Shown one piece after another: positions 11,078-23,503 of a DNA stretch of 64,000 nt. The notes under the pieces are model-generated. The model saw only the letters and a program-made list of their open reading frames with translations. It was not told the DNA's origin and searched no databases. The first letter of the stretch is position 1; every line of letters begins with the position of its first letter. A program made the position numbers and the translations under genes. Source of the DNA: Verticillium longisporum (taxonomy: Eukaryota; Ascomycota; Sordariomycetes; Glomerellales; Plectosphaerellaceae); contig JAETXT010000001.1 of assembly GCA_019188255.1 (NCBI GenBank), forward strand, positions 6,820,001 through 6,884,000, in the 5' to 3' direction.

Positions 11078-14000
11078 GTTCGCCAAGGTCGTTTATCCAC
11101 CGTCGATGATGTTCCAGTGAAGAGCAAGGTTCCACGCCGAAGCATCCGAAGCATCAGTAAGTTGTATTGAGCAGAAGTCATTCATGAGGGATCCCGCGAG
11201 GACAATGCAATGACAAGCTTATTAATAGTGGGGGATCTCCTGGAGCGGGGTACACGAGTCGGGAAGCAATCGCGGTACCTGCTTGAATGCCATGTCCGAA
11301 CTGATACCTTTTCTTTTCGTGAGGACCAAGACCAATCCCTGTCTTAGTCACCATACATATCTACGAGAAAGTGACATGGCAAAGATCTGGGTACCTCCCC
11401 ACCATATTATAGGTAAGCTTTCAGCCTCCTATGACTCTCGGCAGCAGAAGAGACTGGCAGCAAACCAACAAGTGTCGTCAGACAAGAGGAGGCAGTCTTT
11501 GGAACTGGGCAACAACCACGATTACTATGCAACGACTGATGAGAAAAGAAATGTCTGTAGCATATTTTACTGGCTCAAGGCATTCTTTGTGTTGAGAGGG
11601 CTTCACTGCTTACGAACCTTGATTCATTACTCTGGCTGTGCCTGAGAGCTCCAATTGGGTAGGGTGAGTAATGTAAGACTTGTCATGTTTGCTGATGCTC
11701 TCTGTCTGATTTAACGGTTGCAATCTCATCAATGCAAAGCCGTTTATATTATTGCTTGATGGGTAGGGTTGAGAAGAAGCAGCCCACCTCCGCGTCCGAT
11801 AGTTGTGACCTCTTCGAAAATGAGACTGGGATCTTAGCAACGAGGGTTCACATAAGCTGTCTCGCGGTTATACTGCCTTCTAATAATTTAACGAAGTACC
11901 TATACAAATATTTAGGAGCTGGGAAGCTTGTGACGAACTATCGTCCCATGAAGGACGCCGGGGTAAGTTTCGTCGCGACCTCTGCTTACCTACCCAGGTA
12001 GGTAGGTAATATGAGATTTGTCAGGACCCTGCGGAGCCACCCAGGGCCTGCCAAGCCAGGGGGCTGGCCAGGGGATAAGGGTCACGAGAGAATGTATATA
12101 TAGGCTGCGGAGGGCCCCCCAAAGCTGCGGAGGGCCAGAATTCAGATGTATTCCTATCCCATACCTATATTCTAACTACCTGCGGACCCTGTGGAAGACC
12201 CCTTCACTCTGTTCTAAACAACGCTCTGACAAGATTCGACGTTGGTGGTCCATTAACGCACCAACTTTAGTGGCTACCTATAGGTGCAAGGCGCCATATA
12301 TGAAATTCTTCCCGGGATACTACCAAATGTGGTGACAATGCCGTTTGAGCTCTGTTAGCACACTGTCAAGTTGGCCACCATCCAGCTTTCGTTATTAGCT
12401 ATTGGCTATCGACGCTTCGCTCCGTGGTTTTTGGTGGTCTGCCCTGGGCTATGGGCACATCGCCTCTGCTCATGCTATTTGGGGGGAGGTCAGTCGAGGC
12501 TTTGCGACCACAAGCTCGACTCTCTCCCCCATCCCATGCATCTCCCTTCAGCCTTGCAATCCCGATATCTGCCCATGCGGAAGAAGCCACGACGTCAGCT
12601 CGCAAGATCGCGATCTCAATGACATGAGCTAAGGTACGTATAGAATGATACATCCATGCAAATATAAGAGAAAGAGGGGGGAACCCCTCTCTCGTAGGCC
12701 GCCAGTAATAGCTATTACGGCATAGTTAGTATACTTATCTGGAGCAAAAGCGTTAACTCCCCTAGCCGAGGCAGTACAATAAGACGTTCCGGGAGTTGTA
12801 GAAGTAATTACCAAGGCTCGAGCTAGTAATTTAGAGAAGGGATCCTAAATAGTGTTGTCATAGGCAGTGGAATATAGGCACCTACCAGTTATAAGAGTGC
12901 TGCTCAATAATGGTGTCAATCCCGAAAGCGCTTTTTAAGAGGATCCCTCTAGTTAAGGCTATAGGATGGCATGACTTGGTCGCTGATTTGAATTTGGGCT
13001 ATGCGCCGCCTTCAATGGCATGAATCAGGATGTACTCCATAGCATAACACCTGTGGCCCGTAGACAGCAACGCTGATGGAGTCCTTCATCCTGCGAGAGT
13101 TAAACTTGTGAGCGGCATACGGCCGTACCCTCATCACTGAATACTGATTTGTAGTATCTACAGGTATCCTTCCGTAAACTCGGATGGTCGCTGCAGCGCT
13201 GCAGCGTGTGACCGTCGCGGACTTTGTATCTGTGGACGTGGGACTGGAGGAACGTTACGACCATGATGACCATCTGCATTCTGGTACTGGCGTCGGTTAC
13301 AGATAGTCTGCATGAGCGTTGGCGGGAGCCTCAGCTATCAATGATGACTTGTTGGTGACACTTGATAGAGGTAAATGGAGAAGATCTTGGTCAGCCGATG
13401 TGCCATTCATGACCTAGTGCATGGTGCGCTTCCTCTAGGTCTTGAGGATGGATAACCCTGTTGGTATCATGGCTCTGAGAGGGGCAACGACAAAAGCCGG
13501 GGCGTCATCTTGAGCTGTCAGAGTCACAAGTAGGTAGGCACCTTGTATCGTCCCCTAGTCACATGAAGAGGGCAGACGCCACAGCCACTACTCAGGGCAG
13601 TTGCTCTAACACTTGAAACGCGTCTCGCTAGATGTACGTGTTCCTTCCGCCTATCGTTGACGAATACACACATACACGTTCACGTTCACGTTCATTGGGA
13701 AAAGTAGTATCGTGATTCCTCACGCAGCTTCACGATATTGGCAGGCCCCAACCCGTTCATCTACTTCTGTGATTCAACACTCCTGCTTCCCCACCAGCGG
13801 AATTCGGTACTTCTGGGTAAACCTCCTCTACCAAAAGCCTTTTGGTCGAACTCTTTGTCCCACTGACAACTCCCGTCAGCAACCCTTTCTTCTACTCTAG
13901 GTGCCCCAAACACCGATTATCCTCCCAGCCCATACAACAACTCGACGTTAATACGGTACGTGTATTCCTTCTCTGTTTTGATCTTCGCTGCCCTACCTTT

Positions 14001-14512
14001 CGATCTCGCCCATATTCTTTCATCTTGCCTGCCTCCCAAGCACGGTCTGCATCAGTAGAACTTCGATCTCGCTCCTTTACCTTTCTCTTGGCTACTACAG
14101 AGAAGGCAACAAGGTCCTGGTATCCTTCCACAGCTTTTCGAAGCACGAGCAGCAGATCCTCGCTTGTTCTCGACTGATTCCCTCTCTTTCCCTCACCGAC
14201 AGCGAAAGTAAAAGGGTATTCGATCTCGCCCAACTTCCTGCTCTTGCAACCACCAGCAGCCCTTCTGCTCCTCACAAGCTTACTTCTTTAGATCGTCCGG
14301 TCTTATTCGTCCGGTTTTCTCTCTTCGATCTGCTCCTTCCGGTATGGCTCGTCCTGTTCACCTCGCCTGGCGTCCTCCTTCCCTATCTTTGTCACTTCTT
14401 AAGAAGAAGGAGCCGCTGCAACAGCTTGACCACTACTAACACTACACAGCCCCAAGGGAAGACACCAGCGTGTCCATCAATATAGTGACTACCCGCCCTC
14501 CGACTAGTCAAG
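11078..14512. other. 3.4-kb gene-poor region ending in the RRM-gene leader
   Basis: No intact gene is seen. 11.3-12.9 kb is more AT-rich than its surroundings and holds stop-broken frames, including the remnant listed separately. Near 12045-12140 GC-rich words recur (gctgcggagggcc twice within ~35 bp). TAGGTAGG motifs lie at 11986-12008 and 13530-13541. From about 13700 to 14510 the plus strand is strongly pyrimidine-rich with CACGTT-type hexamers at 13675-13693, which fits a promoter and long 5' leader for the downstream RNA-binding protein. Confidence 0.45.
12655..12935 (-). pseudogene. Decayed protein-coding remnant of unknown family
   Basis: Read on the minus strand, this stretch is open for roughly 95 codons apart from one TAG. 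The peptide looks protein-like rather than random (GRCLYSTAYDNT, TPGTSYCTASARGVNAFAP, YTNYAVIAITGG). Codons end heavily in A or T (CTA, TTA, ATA, GTA, ACT), unlike the C-ending codons of every intact neighbour. That pattern is what C-to-T mutation such as RIP would leave in a once duplicated sequence; this cause is inference. I do not recognise the parent family. Confidence 0.35.
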
Positions 14513-16596
14513 ATGGCGTCTGGCGGCAAACTCCCCGACGATCTCGGCCTTGGTCGATTGGTTATCAGCCAGCCGCGGTCAGTTGCACTCTCATGTGTGT
14601 GAAGTCAAGAGCTAACACTCCCCAGCACCGATGTTGACTTGCCTGCCGAGGATGACGTTTTCCAGGGAGGCCCTGGTGCTCTGACCATCACTGCCCCTCC
14701 CCCTGCTCCTATCTCTTCGTCCATGGTCCAGGCTGAGACTTCGCCCTCGAAGGCTCGCGTTCTTGGTTTCCATGAGGACCGCGTGCCCGACGCACAGGAG
14801 TTTTACTCGTCCGAGTTCTGCGTCTTCGTTGCCAAGTATGCCCTCCCTGAGTCGATCCCAGGGCTTGATACTGACGGGCAAACCTTTTGCAGTCTTCCTC
14901 AGTCTCAGAGCGACGAGACTCTTGAGGCTGCCGTCACCGAGACGTTTTCAAAGTTTGGTACGGTTTTTGTCAAGATTCGCCGTGATACTCGGAACCAGAT
15001 GCCGTACGGCTTCGCTCAGTTCACTGTCGGTATCCCAAACACCCGGACTGGCGCTCCCAGTTGTTCTTGTTGCTCCTTACTGACGCCTTTTCAGAATGCC
15101 CAGAATGCACGCACTGCCCTCTTGAAGGGAAGAGGCAGTATCATTCTTGGTCGAGCCTGTCGCACCGAGCGTGTGAAGGGAAATTGTACGTTAAATGGAT
15201 CCTCAACCTTGTCCAAGAGATCCCGCTAATCTTGCTAGGCCAATTCGTCCTATACCGCCGAGATGGTTCGGTCATGACCCGTGCTGAGGTGACCAAACTC
15301 ATGGAAGTTCAGGGCACCCTTGCCCGAGTTGAGCCCCTCCATTCTCAGACTCAGTCCCTGACCAACTTTCCTGAGACGGCCTGGCTTGTCACGTACGATC
15401 TGTTCGATCCCCGCCGTGACGTCGTCGGTGTCTTCGCCAACCACATGACCTACAATGTTCGTCCTTTCAATCATAGGGACACCTCAGACAGGATTCCGGT
15501 ACCGGGAGGTGGCCATCATGCCCCGAATGATAAGTATGGATCAAACGGCCGGTCCATTTACATCGCCAACTTGCCTGTCGACATTGACGAAGGCGCTGTT
15601 CGTGCCATCGTCAGCGGATTCAACCGAGTGCAGAGGGTTCAGCTTCGGCAGACCACCACCAACAGTGAGTCAAAATCACGCAGCGATTGCGTCCGGATCT
15701 CAATTTGCTGACACAGCTCTAGACGGCCGTCGGGCGTATGCCTTTGTTGAATTTGATCACGCTGATGTCGCTGATGCTGCGATTGCCCAGTTGGTAAGTG
15801 TCAGGAGCACATAGCTTTGGGCATTGCTCTGGACTCTTGACTGACTTGTGTGTCGTGGCAGAACGGACTTGTCGCTCCCGACAACCAGGGCTTCCTTCGT
15901 GTGCAGAGGAGGATCATGCATCCCTTCCCTCCCAACCGTTCTCAGGGCCCTTTTTCAGCTCGGAGCCATGTTAACCGTGAGCTGTACCCTCAGGTTATGA
16001 CCAACTCGGCTCCCAGAGAGATCGGCGAGGGACATCTCCTCGGCGCTCCCAACAACATTCAGGAGACGCCAATGAAGCAGGTGCATCACCATCATCAGGA
16101 GTTACAGGCGGCTGCCAGCACTCCTTCCGAACTTGGCCAGGTCACGCCGGCAAACACTATGCAGGCGCCGCCTCCAAGCATTACGAATCCGATGAGCCCC
16201 ATGAGTCCCATGGGCCCCATGAGCCCCATGAGCCCTTGGATTCACACCTCACCGTATGGCAACCCTTTCGCCGCCACCATGGGATACTCCCCTTTTGCCG
16301 GATCGCAGTATACCATGATGACGCCCCAGGCCTCGCCTGCCATGTACTATCCTCAACAGAGCCCGCAGCCTCACTTCTCGCCCTTCGTCATGGCTCCACA
16401 CATGCCTGCAGCTTACTATCATCCTAGTAGCTGGGCTGCTCCTGGTTTCGTTCCCGGTGCTTACATGGTCGACTCGGCTGCCGAAGGTCAGGCCACGGAT
16501 CGGGATTCCAACGACCACGATGACGGTGTCCATGACACCGAAGCCGGCCACAGCCAGGTCACTTCGGAAGGTGGCGTTTCGCTCAAGGAGGAGTGA
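14513..16596 (+). CDS. RNA-binding protein with two RRM domains
   Basis: Seven exons (14513-14577, 14626-14835, 14893-15025, 15095-15185, 15239-15664, 15723-15793, 15862-16596) encode 576 aa without phase conflict. RRM1, about residues 86-175, begins VFVANLPQSQSDE and contains MPYGFAQF as its RNP1-like strand. RRM2, about 268-355, has RSIYIANLPVD as RNP2 and RRAYAFVEF as RNP1. The C-terminal third is low complexity and rich in Met, Pro, Ser, Gln and Tyr, including an MSP/MGP triplet repeat at 16192-16236, and ends in an acidic tail. Such proteins bind mRNA and often enter condensates; the target is unknown. A long pyrimidine-rich leader precedes the gene. I cannot name a specific orthologue. 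Confidence 0.85.
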
Positions 16597-17394
16597 ACCG
16601 AGCCAGCACGTGCGCCCGGTCCCGGATCGAACAATGGTTGCGACCCCGATCGGGTTGTGTGATTGGGGTTCTCACGTTTCAGGGTCTGCTACTGCGTTTT
16701 TGATTTTCCAGTGATTTGGAGTTGGGGGTAGGGAAGATACCCATGGAGGATATGTGCCTGCGGAGAAACAGTTCACAATCCTGATCAACGACATCGGAGT
16801 GTGATGAAGAAAGGGCTGCGACGGTAAAGCTTCTAGACGCATAGTCTCGATGACATCAGGGCCTAGAGGAGGCTGTTGTCAAACCGTGGGACAGAACCAA
16901 CTGCGCGATCTGCTTTTCTTCCTGTTTTTCCAGGACCCAGGAGCAGTCCGGAGCTCCCCAATACACAAGATAACCACAAAATATTGGCGAGAATTATGTG
17001 ATGAGATGCATAGAAGAAATGTCGTAGACTCCGTACTTTGCATTCTGGATCCATGGGCATGAGAAGAGATGCCGTTGTTCTGTCACGTGTTGGGGGTTCA
17101 ATATGTATCGCTCGTGGCCAAAGCTCGTGTGGAGACCAGAACCAGCCGGCCGGCGAACGAGCCGACAGACTCCCAATACAAGGCTTCCCGAAACATCGCA
17201 AGCCAGCCCGTTGCTCCTCCTCCGTCACCCAAGTCCATCCTTCGGCTGGCACGAGAGCGACCCACACTTCTCTGGGCGGCAGGGGCACGAACGTACACCT
17301 TCCTACCCATGGACTGCAATCGCGCAGAACCGACTGGCTCGAGGTGACCATCAGCAACAACCTTTCGGCCGATACAACCGGCATTACTGTCACG
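16597..17394. other. Intergenic: RRM-gene 3' flank and CIA30 promoter
   Basis: About 800 bp. An open frame continues upstream from the CIA30 start to 17038, but its residues show no conserved or targeting features, so I treat it as leader. No other feature is seen. Confidence 0.4.
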
Positions 17395-18297
17395 ATGCGA
17401 GCAACGCCAGCTCTGAGCAAGGGCTTCATGGGTCGCAGCGTCGACGAGTTCAAGCGGTTGGCCTCAATTGGTGAGGAACTTCCTGTCGCCCCCTTCTGCC
17501 TCGCAAACCCAGCGCCGCTCCACCATGTCCGTCTACTGACTTCTCTGATCATTGGTACAGCTTTCACGGCAGAGGCCGTCAAAGGTCCCTTCGCACCGCT
17601 TCTCCTCCAGAGCTTCCCCGACGCACAGTCCATCACGAACTGCAAGACCATGTCCGACGAAGAGATCGGCGGCTTCTCCGAGTGCGCCCTCGACTGGGCG
17701 CCCTTCTCGAGCGACACGGAGCCCCGGCACCCCTCGTCCGCACCCCGACCGACAGGCTACGCCCGCTTCCACGGCACGATATCGACGGAGCTGCCCAAAG
17801 ACAAGCCCGAGATCCAGCGCACCGGTTTCGCGGCGTGGCGCACGCTCGACAGGCCGGCGACGGCATTCGGCCGCAGCCTCTGGGACATTGACATGTACAC
17901 GTACCTCGCGATGCGCATCCGGTCCGACGGGCGCAGCTACTTTGTCAACCTGCAGACGGAGAGCGTCGTGCCGACGGATCTGCACCAGCACCGCCTGTTC
18001 GCCAAGCGGCCGGGCGAGTGGGAGACGGTGTTTGTCAAGTGGAACGACTTTGTGCGGACGAACCACGGCTTCGTCGTCGAGCCGCAGACGGAGATGCTGC
18101 GGCGCAAGGTGCGCACGGTGGGCTTTGGGCTGGCGGACCGCGTGCCCGGGCCGCTTGTGATCTGCATCGTGAGCATGTGGGCCACGAACGACGTCGACGT
18201 GGAGGATGCGACTGTCATCGGCGCTGGCGAGGCGCGGGAGCCGACGAGTGAGCTGAAAGACAAGCAAGGGAAGAGCATCCGCTGGCGAGAGACTTGA
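17395..18297 (+). CDS. Complex I intermediate-associated protein 30 (CIA30)
   Basis: Exons 17395-17470 and 17561-18297 give 270 aa. CIA30 proteins are mitochondrial chaperones that bind an assembly intermediate of respiratory complex I and leave before completion. Visible family features are GYARFHGTISTELP, RTGFAAWRT, the jelly-roll strands SYFVNLQTESVVPTDLHQHR and GEWETVFVKWNDFV, and a late FGLADRVPGPLVICIVSMWA block. The intron is 90 nt and has no stop, so an unspliced reading stays open; I splice it because it restores the junction ASIAFTAEAVKGP and has proper GTGAGG/TACAG ends. I chose the ATG at 17395 because the sequence from MRATPALSKGF on is family-like, while that upstream is not. 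Complex I assembly sits well with COX13 and mL45 in the same window, but those genes are not an operon. Confidence 0.88.
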   Translation: MRATPALSKGFMGRSVDEFKRLASIGEELPVAPFCLANPAPLHHVRLLTSLIIGTAFTAEAVKGPFAPLLLQSFPDAQSITNCKTMSDEEIGGFSECALDWAPFSSDTEPRHPSSAPRPTGYARFHGTISTELPKDKPEIQRTGFAAWRTLDRPATAFGRSLWDIDMYTYLAMRIRSDGRSYFVNLQTESVVPTDLHQHRLFAKRPGEWETVFVKWNDFVRTNHGFVVEPQTEMLRRKVRTVGFGLADRVPGPLVICIVSMWATNDVDVEDATVIGAGEAREPTSELKDKQGKSIRWRET

Positions 18298-19354
18298 GAT
18301 GGCTGGCTTGCGATGGACAGGACAGGGGCAGATCTATGCGATTCGCCCGAAAGTCGTAGGATGAACGCGACAGATCTCATGCAGCGACCTTGAAGGCAAA
18401 AAGCCGACATTGACATGGCTCATACGAGCAGTCAAACTACTTACGTTGCAGTGGCACTGCGAGTGGCAGAGACATTGAGCCCTCTCGAGCCGGCAGGGGA
18501 AGGTCTCAGAGGGGCGTCTCAGGGTGGCAGGGCTCGCGAAGACGATCAGGCCAGCATTGTGGGTGTACGAAGTCCTCGACGGATATGATTCCTCAGGTCT
18601 GGGAGGAGAGGCATCTGAGGAACACTTTGGAGGCCCCCCTCGCCTTGTAAAATATTACATGTGTCAATATGATTGGTATAGATGAGGTCTTGCCTACAGC
18701 CTCCCCTGCAATACTGGATTCGCCATTTTGTGATGTTACGCTCTTCGGGCCACGAGTCGTTCGTACGGTACGCAGGTCGCTATCTTTACTTTTAGGAGCG
18801 AGATCGACCTCAGGTACACATCTATGGGGACCGGCACCACAGCTACTTTTGTATGTAGGTACCTACCTACTACCTTACCTACCTTAGGTACCTATGATCA
18901 GGTAGGGGCAGCTCAAGAAAATGGAGGGCCAGCATTTGATTGGCCGTAAATGAATCTTGATTTAGACCAATCGCGCGGGTGGGTCTCCCATATCTCAAGT
19001 TCACACCAGGTACGTGCAGTCAGTCGCGACCTTCGACCTGCCGTCCACATAACAGCAGCAGCTGCACGGCGAAGTCAACATCACGCCAAGGTCTCACGTA
19101 GCGGTCAGGTCCTCCGATGCCACGGATCTGATTCAGGCATTGACTTCGCAGGAAGGGGCGTTGAGCCTTCAGCCACTGAGCCTTGCCCATTAACGCCGCG
19201 CCTGAAGGTACACTTCACGCACAGGCTAAGCTACCTAGGTACCGTGCCGTCAACACAAGCCTCGCATCAAGATGCTCACGCAAGTTTGCACCACAAGGAC
19301 TGTCAACTCATTCCCGCACACCATATAAACCCTTCCCAGATCAGCAGATCCGTC
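18298..19354. other. Intergenic: CIA30 3' flank and APC5 promoter
   Basis: About 1.06 kb. It carries a cluster of TAGGTACCTA-type words at 18855-18905 and another at 19231-19241. A TATA-like catataaa lies just before the APC5 start. No gene is seen. Confidence 0.45.
18851..18905. repeat. TAGGTACCTA / ACCTACCTA motif cluster
   Basis: A 55-bp stretch made almost wholly of TAGG, TACC and CCTA words in both orientations, partly palindromic. The same words recur in other intergenic regions of the window and in none of the genes. Confidence 0.8.
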
Positions 19355-21814
19355 ATGGCCAGGTATCTCACGCCTGCCAAGATTGGCATGCTATCCCTGA
19401 TTGAGCTCTACACAGATGAGCATGTCCCTAATGCTGCCATCATTCCCGTTCTCTCCTTCATCACTTCTCATGTCCTCGACTACGACCCGGCATCTTTCAA
19501 CTCCAGCAATGCAGCCAGCTGGGACAAGGCTAAAAAGGCCGTCAGCATCGTTGTATCGATTCAAGACTTCGAAAGCCTTCTCAACCCATACCCCGTACTC
19601 GTAGGCTTGCCGGGCAGAAAGCTGTGGGATAGCTTCCTCGACAGACTATGGGATATCAACTCCCTCCATGAGCTGCACTCGTTCTTTGAAAGACAGTCGC
19701 AGGCCATGGTCAGGTCGAAAGAGCAACTACGTCGACAGGGCGACGAAGAACCCGACCAGGCAGGGATACGCCTGACGCGCAATTCACCATTCGGGACCTT
19801 CGTCAGGCGCTGTCAGCTTGAGTTTTCGCGACTACGATTCCACGATAGCGCCGAGCTCTGGAAGGAATTCGTCAAGTACCGACAGCCGACTGTATCCTAC
19901 AGGAGAAGACGGAACCCTTCCTTTGGCCGCATGAGCTTCGACCACGTCCTCGAGGTTGGTGAGCACGATGACTGGGACCCGGAAGGTGTCGAGGCTCTTG
20001 CCTCAGTTGCCTACGGCGGCCTGTTGACGAGTGCCGAGCCATCGTCTCTTTCCGTGAGCACGGATGATGTCGAACTTTTACTCGAGTTCCAGATCGGGCA
20101 GATGCAGAGTACGTCATTGAGGTCACCAAAGCATGTCGTAGGGCGAGCGCTGACTGTATCTGTATAGAAAATGGCAACCGCGTCCCTGTCGAGGTTCAAC
20201 ACAAATTCCGAGACCTTCTTAAAGACAGCGTTGTGGTGCCCAGCACAACGCACTATCTCAGGTCTGTCTGCTGCTTTGGCTGACGATGCGTCCCTTTCGA
20301 AACTGACACCTGGTAGCTTTCTCGATGCGTGGCGGTCAGGCGACTATCCCACATCATTCGACTATTTGCACCGATATTTCGATTACACGATGCAAAACCG
20401 AGATCGACTCTACTACCAGTATGCTCTCATGAACCTGGCCGTACTGCAAGCCGACTTTGGCTGCCACACTGATGCAATTACGACCATGCTTGAAACAGTA
20501 TCGACTGCGCGGGAGAATCGTGACATGACGTGCCTCAACTTCTCTCTCAACTGGCTTTTCCACTACGGACAAGCGCATCCGAACTTGATCCGCGATCTAG
20601 AGACAGACAGTGTCCTCGGCGCTGGCAAGGAAAGCTTGGCATATCTTCGCGTCAAAGCCAAGGAGACCAACATGGGCACTCTCTGGAGCTCTGTCCTCAT
20701 CAGCGAGGCAAAGCTGGGCCTCATGAACGGGGAGAGCGTCGCCACATCCCTCGAGCTCTTGGTGCGCAGTTCTCATTTGATCGTCGAGAAGAACATGAAG
20801 AACATGTTCGGAGCCCAGCTCTCGATGAAAATGGCGCTACTGGACCGTATCGGTCTCGCGCATCTATCCAATATGGAGAGCGAGATGTTTCTGCGCTGTC
20901 ATGCGCGCCAGTCGGTCTTTGACGATGAGTTGAAGGTCACTTGTCGGCTGGCTGTACAGCTGGCAGAAAGGGGCAAGTACGACGACGCCTTGAAGAAGCT
21001 CGAGGCCCTCGATGAGAATGCGCTACGCTCCTGGAAACCAAGCCAGTACTGGTTCAAGTACCGAGGCATCATCAAGCTCACCCGCGATCTGCGCCACAAC
21101 AACCTGGACGGTGCTGAGCAGATACTCTCCCAGCTCTTGCAGTCCAAAATGGATGATATGGAACCAGATATAGCCTTCATGATTGATTACTTGCATATTG
21201 ACTGCCTCAAGCGACGAGGTGATCTTAGCAGTGCCTTTGAGAAGGTGGAAGACATGCTCGAGGAGCTACAAGAAGAGAACCGAGACTTGTCACTCCGCCT
21301 CCAGCTGATGCTCGTCAAGGCTCATTTGTACGATAAGGCCGGACGACCGCAGCGAGGCTTCACTCTAGCCATGAGGGCTGCCAGCATGGCATGGCGTGCA
21401 CGGTTGGTGCCAAACTTGTGGCATGCCATCGGTGTCATTGCCAACATACTCACCTCATTAGGCGAGTTCCAAGCGGCCATTGACCTGCTGACGGCCATCT
21501 TACCGCGAAGCTTGGAATGCGACTCTGCGAGGTTGAGCGGGACTCTATACTCCCATCTTGCTGATGCAAATATGGGCCTCGCTGGGAGTGCGCCAGACGG
21601 CTCTGCTAGGCGGACAGAGTGCATGACCAGAGCGTTGCGTGCCGTGGAAAAGGCCTTCGATTGCTACTCGAGCGTCGAGGAGATTATCAAGCAGTGCGAG
21701 ATGATGGCGAAGAAGGCAACGATTATGCGGGTGGCGGGAGACAAGGCCCTTGCCGCGGATTGTGCAGCGACATATGTAGCCCTGCGTAAACATGCCGCCG
21801 TGCTGGCAATGTAA
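19355..21814 (+). CDS. APC5: Anaphase-promoting complex subunit 5 (APC5)
   Basis: Exons 19355-20108, 20168-20261 and 20317-21814 encode 781 aa. APC5 is a scaffold subunit of the APC/C ubiquitin ligase that drives exit from mitosis. The N-terminal domain starts MARYLTPAKIGMLSLIELY; after splicing, the junctions read FQIGQMQKNGNRVPVEVQHKF and HYLSFLDAWRSGDYPTSFDYLHRYFDY, typical of the family. The rest is a helical TPR-like array (YYQYALMNLAVLQADFGC; RGDLSSAFEKVEDMLEELQ; LGEFQAAIDLLTAILP). Length fits fungal APC5. Its place beside COX13 and APN2 is the conserved flank of the MAT locus in many Pezizomycotina. Confidence 0.93.
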
Positions 21815-22126
21815 GCGACTCTAATCCTAGTACTCGTCCGTTCTCTTTGTCGCGTGAGTTGGAACACCACTGATCAGTGCATTGCGAGGAAAGGCCGGAC
21901 CATTGGATCACATCAAACATGCCACGCATCGTTCCACCGTGGGTTCAAAGTTGATGACTGGTTGATTGCTCAAAGTCTAGGAAATCATGTACAGTTGTGT
22001 CGGTCTGCTCCGCTCTTCTGTTCCTGTCCGCAACACGCAAAGACCATAGCATCTCCACTGTCTGCTTGCTCCTCGCGAGGTCATCCAAAAAGGACCATGG
22101 CCTCTGCGTAACACAAAGCGACCCGC
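21815..22126. other. Convergent 3' region of APC5 and COX13
   Basis: A 312-bp gap between converging genes; nothing else is seen in it. Confidence 0.5.
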
Positions 22127-22976
22127 TTATTTGTCCTTGTTGTGGTAGTTGACATCGTCGTTCCAGCTGCGAGAAGAATATTAGCAAGCGAAACTTGGCA
22201 ATCGGCCTGCAGGGGAACGCCAGCGCTTGGCCGGAGATTGATGGAGACGTCGACAAGGCCGCAGTCCGTCTTGTCGGCAGCGCCGGCTTCCAACATCAGG
22301 CATGGTTCTCGAGGTGATATACGTACAAGAGGGTCTGTCCGCATTTGTTAGCTCGCGTCTGATATCCAAGTCAGAAAGGAAACGTTGATGGCTGCGTACC
22401 TTGTCTCCGCTGCCCCAAGAGAAGTTCTTGGTGCGGATGTTCTGGTAGGAGTACTCAGTGCGCTCCTCCAGAGGAGGCAAGTGGCTCCAGTGCTCCCAGT
22501 GCTCGTTCCACAGGGCGTAGGCGTTCCAGCCGGCGAGGCCCAGGGCGGGAATGCAGGCGCTGCAAGATCCATACATTAGCCAGTGCTCATTTCCACCACC
22601 TCAGAGTCCTCCGGCCTCCATTGATAGACAAAATCGTGTCCAATTGCCAGCGGATTGGCGTCAATTGATCGTGGGCTATCGTGTGGGGAAATCGCTCAGG
22701 AAAGTGGCCCGATGGGCAAGGGAGGCCATACTAGATGGAGATCTTCTTCCAGAGCTCTGCGCTGGGTTAGCAAAAGTTCGACAAGAGCAATTGAGTCGCT
22801 CGCAAGGGCTTGGAGAGCGACGGACCGGTGGTGCCGCTGGCGTGCTCCTTGGCGTGCTGGCGCTCGCTGATGAAAGCGTTCTCGCCGGCAGAGCTGGCAA
22901 GGCGACGCTGGGCGGGAGCGCGCAGCTGGGCGGCGAAGCGCGGCGCGGCGCGGAGGATCTGGCGCTGGGGGAGCAT
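22127..22976 (-). CDS. COX13: Cytochrome c oxidase subunit VIa (COX13)
   Basis: Five exons, 22976-22826, 22756-22732, 22559-22400, 22334-22327 and 22166-22127, give 127 aa, matching the family. The product has an Arg-rich presequence (MLPQRQILRAAPRFAAQLR), a single inner-membrane helix (IYACIPALGLAGWNAYALW) and the conserved tail EHWSHLPPLEERTEYSYQNI then FSWGSGDKTLFWNDDVNYHN. It is a small nuclear-encoded subunit that modulates complex IV. The fourth exon is only 8 nt (ACCCTCTT); without it the conserved KTLFWND junction cannot form. It diverges from APN2, as in other MAT flanks. Confidence 0.93.
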
Positions 22977-23503
22977 TTTGGTGTCGTTATCTGGCGGTTC
23001 GAAGGTTCGAGGATGTCGTGATGATGCGAAGTTCAACATCAGGTCATGCAAGCTCGGTTATTGAACGTCACTTGTTGCCTTACGATTGAGGCATAACGTA
23101 CCCCGGCCGGACTCGCTGACTCAACCCATCTTGTGTGTCTCTGATTAGTCAGTCCGGGGCTTCTAGGTCACATGACGTCGTGCGCCTGTTCGCGTCACTG
23201 TGGACATGCTCAGTGCTCACTGTCGGTGACATGAACGCGTTGGGTGACCCGCTCGAGGCAAAGGAGCAGCCTTTCCACGGCCTCGTGTGCCAGTCATTCG
23301 CTTGAAGGTTGAGAAGGGTCGAATTTTGTTCGGCTTTCAAGTGTCCCGCCAGCGCCGACGACGGGTGTGACTTCCTCGGTCAGCCTCCGATGCCTATCCC
23401 CGCCAAAGAGCGACAATCCATGCCCTCGGGCGAGAGAGCAGAGGGAACGTGAGCGTAGGCAGCCAAACCTTTCCATCAGGAAATAGGTCATTGCCCAGTC
23501 GCC
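22977..23503. promoter_or_regulatory. Divergent promoter of COX13 and APN2
   Basis: A 527-bp region between two start codons facing apart; it must serve both genes. No recognisable gene lies in it. A minus-strand open frame at 23149-23340 is unsupported. Confidence 0.6.

Noticed and set aside
17038..17394. N-terminal extension of CIA30 and a second overlapping frame at 17103-17474
   Set aside because: Neither shows conserved residues or a targeting peptide; the family-like sequence begins at the ATG 17395.
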